Shown here: piece after piece, positions 61,257 through 64,000 of the stretch
Numbering within the stretch: the stretch's first letter is position 1
How the letters are laid out: every line of letters starts with the position of its first letter
DNA from: Castellaniella sp049671645
Lineage (GTDB): Bacteria; Pseudomonadota; Gammaproteobacteria; Burkholderiales; Burkholderiaceae_B
Assembly: GCF_049671645.1 (NCBI RefSeq)
Contig: NZ_JBATVG010000015.1
Coordinates: forward strand, 62,001-126,000
Direction: 5' to 3'
DNA: 64,000 nucleotides
The notes under the pieces: generated by a model
Told to the model about the DNA's origin: nothing
What the model saw: only the letters and a program-made list of their open reading frames with translations
Databases searched by the model: none
Program-made: the position numbers and the translations under genes

Positions 61257-61805
61257 ATGACACTCTTCAAGCTGGAACAGTCTCCTGTCTTGTATTTCGC
61301 GGACTTCGTCCTGTATCCGGCTGCGATCATCAGCGGGGTGGGGGTGCTGCTGTGGCGGGGCGCGGGCCCCGCCTGGGCCCTGCTGCTGGCGGCGGTCCTC
61401 GGCTTTCTGGCCTGGAGCCTGATCGAGTACGGGCTGCATCGGTTCGTGCTGCATGGCCTGCAACCGTTCAAGCGCTGGCACGAAGAGCATCACCAGCGCC
61501 CCTTCGCCCTGATCGGCACATCCACGCTGGTCAGCCTGTCCTTGCTGGGCCTGCTGGGCTTCTTGCCGCTGTCGCGGCTCCTGGGCCCCTGGATCGGTCT
61601 GTCGGCGACTCTGGGAGTCGGGACGGGGTACCTGCTCTACGTCCTGGTTCATCACGCCACGCACCATTGGAAAGCCGAGCCCGGTTCCTGGATGCACGCG
61701 CGCAAACGCGATCATGCGCTCCATCACCGGCCCGGCGCCCACGGCTGGTACGGGGTGACGACGTCATTCTGGGATCGGGTATTCTTGACCGACCGGAACC
61801 GCTGA
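61257..61805 (+). CDS. Fatty-acid hydroxylase/sterol desaturase superfamily protein
   Basis: The 182-residue protein is a di-iron membrane hydroxylase. Histidine boxes are present: HRFVLH, HEEHH, HHATHH and HALHH, with about four hydrophobic segments between them. It is shorter than sterol desaturases, matching bacterial fatty-acid 2-hydroxylase-like enzymes. The substrate is not known; lipid modification is likely. The gap to nadA (187 bases) has no assigned elements. Confidence 0.85.
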   Translation: MTLFKLEQSPVLYFADFVLYPAAIISGVGVLLWRGAGPAWALLLAAVLGFLAWSLIEYGLHRFVLHGLQPFKRWHEEHHQRPFALIGTSTLVSLSLLGLLGFLPLSRLLGPWIGLSATLGVGTGYLLYVLVHHATHHWKAEPGSWMHARKRDHALHHRPGAHGWYGVTTSFWDRVFLTDRNR

Positions 61806-61853
61806 TGAAGATTCCGCCAAATCCTTCGCCCTCACTGACCAGGAGCACGTTTC

Positions 61854-62492
61854 ATGTCTGATTCCCTGATGCTGTATACCGATTCCCGCTTCATCAGCCC
61901 CTATGCCATGTCGGTATTCGTCGCGCTGGCGGAAAAGGGGGTGCTGTTTGAAATGACGCCGGTCGACCTGGGGCGGGGCGATCAGCGCGCGCCCGGGTAT
62001 GTCGAGCTTTCCCTGACCGGCAAAGTGCCTGCATTGGTTCAGGGGGATTTCGCCCTGGCCGAGTCATCAGCCATCGTCGAGTACGTCGACGAGGCCTTCC
62101 AGGGCCCCGCGCTGTACCCGCGCGATGCGCGCCAACGGGCTCGCGCCCGCCAGATCCAGGCCTGGGTGCGCACGGATTTGGCCGCGCTGCGCCAGGAACG
62201 CTCATCCGAGATCCTGTTCAGCCGGCCGGCCCAGCCGTTGCCGGCCCTGACTCCGGCCGCGTCGCAAGCGGCGGAAAAACTCCTGTCGGTGGCCGGGCGG
62301 CTGGTGCCGCAGGCCGGCAAGCACTTGTTCGGCGCCTGGTGCATCGCCGATTTCGAGCTGGCCTTCATGCTGAATCGCCTGGTTTCGGGCGGCGACCCCG
62401 TCCCCCGGGTCCTGGAGGATTACGTCCACGAGCAATGGGGCCGGTCTTCCGTCCAGCGCTGGGTCGGCTTCCATGAACGGCAGCAGGCCTGA
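61854..62492 (+). CDS. Glutathione S-transferase (YfcF-like)
   Basis: The 212-residue protein is a glutathione S-transferase of the YfcF group. It begins LYTDSRFISPYAMSVFVALA, has LTGKVPALVQGDFALAESSA for glutathione binding and a helical C-terminal domain with FGAWCIADFELAFMLNRL. Peroxide or electrophile detoxification is inferred. It follows the hydroxylase gene by 48 bases. Confidence 0.87.
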   Translation: MSDSLMLYTDSRFISPYAMSVFVALAEKGVLFEMTPVDLGRGDQRAPGYVELSLTGKVPALVQGDFALAESSAIVEYVDEAFQGPALYPRDARQRARARQIQAWVRTDLAALRQERSSEILFSRPAQPLPALTPAASQAAEKLLSVAGRLVPQAGKHLFGAWCIADFELAFMLNRLVSGGDPVPRVLEDYVHEQWGRSSVQRWVGFHERQQA

Positions 62493-62727
62493 ACGCCGTC
62501 GTCCAGGCACGCGGTTGAAAGGGGCGCATGGTTCATGCGCCATGCCCCCCGAAGGTATATTGCTTTGCATATCAATAATAAGAATATTTCATCGATAAAA
62601 GCATACTTTCCCGTCTTTTTATCCCTAAACTATTCAGCAGTCCGATATCGCATGGCAGCGGCACGCCAAGGGCTCCGGCCCCTCGCGCTCCCCACCCCCG
62701 CTGCTCGATAACGAGCCAGGAGACTGC

Positions 62728-64000
62728 ATGAAATACCATCACCATGAATACGTGTCCCGCGACCCGCGGATACAGGACCCGGCAGGGACCGGCATCAACC
62801 GGCCGGACGATCCGCCCGACGAGGTCGATGTGCTGATTGTCGGAGCGGGACCGGCCGGCATGATCGCCGCCGCCCAGCTGTCGCAGTTCTCCGGCGTCAA
62901 CACGCGCATCGTCGATCGCAGGGCTTCCCGACTGGAAGTGGGGCTGGCCGATGGCATGCAGAAGCGCAGTCTGGAGACCTTCGATGCCTTCGGCTTCGCC
63001 GAACCGCTGATGGCGGAAGCCTGCCATGTGACGGAAACGGCCTTCTGGAAACCGGACCCGGCGTCTCCTGAGCACATACACCGCGTCTCCCGCCTGGACG
63101 AGGACCCCAACAAGGTCAGCGAATATCCGCACCTGACGGTCAATCACGCCCGCGTGCTGGATTATTTCGCCGAATTCATGGCGCATTCGCCTACTCGGAT
63201 GAAACCGGATTACGGCCTGGAATTCCAGGGACTGACCATCGCGCCGTCGGGCGATCACCCGGTCGAGGTCAAGCTGGCATACAGCGCAGGTCCGAAAGCA
63301 GGGCAGGAGCGCACGATCCGCGCCAAATACGTGATCGGCTCGGACGGCGCCCACAGCGGCGTGCGCAAGGCTCTGGGATGGCGGCTGCAGGGAGAATCCG
63401 CCAATCATGCCTGGGGCGTGATGGATATCCTCGCCGACACGAACTTTCCGGACATCCGCGTGAAATGCGCCATCCAGTCCGAATCCCACGGCAATATTCT
63501 GCTCATTCCGCGCGAGGGCGGGTTTCTGTTCCGCCTGTATGTCGATCTCGGGGATGTGGGGGCCGGCGACCAGGGCGCAATCCGCCGCACGCCCGTCGAG
63601 CAGACCATCGCCCGGGCGCAACAGATCTTCCACCCCTATCGCCTGGACGTCCGCCATGTGGCCTGGTACAGCGTCTACGAAGTCGGACACAGGCTGTGCG
63701 AGCGTTTCGACGATGTGCCGCAGGATCAGGTCGGACGCCGGATGCCCCGGGTGTTCATCGCCGGCGACGCAGCCCACACCCATAGCGCCAAGGCCGGGCA
63801 GGGGACCAATGCCTCCATGCAGGACGGCTTCAACCTGGGCTGGAAGCTGGGTCACGTCCTGGAAGGCAGAAGCCCGGAGACGCTGCTGGCGACCTATTCG
63901 GCCGAGCGGCAGAAAATCGGCCGGGACCTGATCGATCAGGACAAGCACTGGGCCGCCCAGATGGCCAAGGCTCCGGAGGATTTCGCCAGCCAGGCCGAGT
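62728..64000 (+). CDS. mobA: MobA-like 3-hydroxybenzoate 4-monooxygenase (3' end outside window)
   Basis: The frame is open from the ATG at 62728 to the window end (424 codons). The product is an FAD-dependent aromatic hydroxylase of the phenol 2-monooxygenase/MobA group. It has the dinucleotide motif DVLIVGAGPAGMIAAAQLS, DGMQKRSLETFDAFGFAEPL, the GSDGAHSGVRKALG DG-motif and VFIAGDAAHTHSAKAGQGTN for ribityl binding. It closely parallels MobA of Comamonas, so 3-hydroxybenzoate to protocatechuate is likely. AGGAGA precedes the ATG. The 235 bases upstream are AT-rich and probably carry the promoter. Confidence 0.88.
   Translation, partial: MKYHHHEYVSRDPRIQDPAGTGINRPDDPPDEVDVLIVGAGPAGMIAAAQLSQFSGVNTRIVDRRASRLEVGLADGMQKRSLETFDAFGFAEPLMAEACHVTETAFWKPDPASPEHIHRVSRLDEDPNKVSEYPHLTVNHARVLDYFAEFMAHSPTRMKPDYGLEFQGLTIAPSGDHPVEVKLAYSAGPKAGQERTIRAKYVIGSDGAHSGVRKALGWRLQGESANHAWGVMDILADTNFPDIRVKCAIQSESHGNILLIPREGGFLFRLYVDLGDVGAGDQGAIRRTPVEQTIARAQQIFHPYRLDVRHVAWYSVYEVGHRLCERFDDVPQDQVGRRMPRVFIAGDAAHTHSAKAGQGTNASMQDGFNLGWKLGHVLEGRSPETLLATYSAERQKIGRDLIDQDKHWAAQMAKAPEDFASQAE

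Noticed and set aside
62572..63948. 458-codon minus-strand frame at the window end
   Set aside because: Antisense to the MobA-like monooxygenase, which has all the FAD motifs in the plus frame.

Overview
This window looks like chromosome of a GC-rich betaproteobacterium, most likely family Alcaligenaceae (Bordetella/Achromobacter/Castellaniella relatives). I infer this from codon use and from housekeeping gene strings such as yicC-rph-rdgB-hemW, ridA-recG-oxyR-dps and glnA-ntrB-ntrC. The genus cannot be fixed from the sequence alone. No rRNA, tRNA, insertion sequence or CRISPR array was seen.

Layout. 1-4.2 kb: the 3' part of a urease operon (ureC-F-G-D, with no ureE between C and F, and a His-rich UreG). 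4.2-6.1 kb: a ClC chloride channel with CBS domains. 6.15-22.09 kb: an integrated genomic island of about 15.9 kb inserted at the 3' end of yicC. It has a 17-bp core repeat at both ends, paired arm-type repeats inside both ends and a P4-type integrase. The island is a mosaic of three parts: (a) 6.2-10.3 kb, AT-rich, with a ribbon-helix-helix protein, a phased 11-bp iteron-like array, an HUH Rep-like protein, an AlpA-type regulator and two envelope proteins of unknown function; (b) 10.4-15.2 kb, an ICE/plasmid-type recombination and maintenance block (XRE regulator, RDF-like protein, RadC/JAMM, YqaJ nuclease, DUF932, zinc-ribbon protein) in which a hairpin sits in each of five consecutive gene junctions; (c) 15.4-20.5 kb, an arsenic resistance operon (arsR-arsI-arsC-arsB-arsC-arsH-MFS).

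Downstream of the island the chromosome continues with yicC, rph, rdgB, hemW; the nitrogen control operon glnA-glnL-glnG behind a sigma-54 promoter and an NtrC site; a Fur-boxed ferric iron ABC transporter (fbpABC) divergent from a ferredoxin-NADP reductase; ridA, recG, oxyR, dps; an orphan livK; the glycerol-3-phosphate ABC transporter ugpBAEC; proC; the complete livKHMGF branched-chain amino acid transporter; a GST; a 2-hydroxyacid dehydrogenase; epd and fumC; a DUF488 protein; an NfeD/slipin pair; a redoxin; a small cytochrome c; nadB, nadA and nadC for quinolinate and NAD synthesis; a fatty-acid-hydroxylase-family membrane enzyme; a second GST; and the 5' part of a MobA-like 3-hydroxybenzoate monooxygenase cut by the window end.

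How it works together. The host genes describe a respiring organism with tight nitrogen control (urease, GlnA/NtrBC, Liv uptake), iron and peroxide control (Fbp/Fur, Fpr, OxyR/Dps) and de novo NAD synthesis. The island adds arsenate, arsenite and methylarsenite resistance. The most unusual material is in the island: its yicC target with synonymous reconstruction of the gene end, the 11-bp phased repeat array beside an HUH protein, and the hairpin-punctuated gene block.
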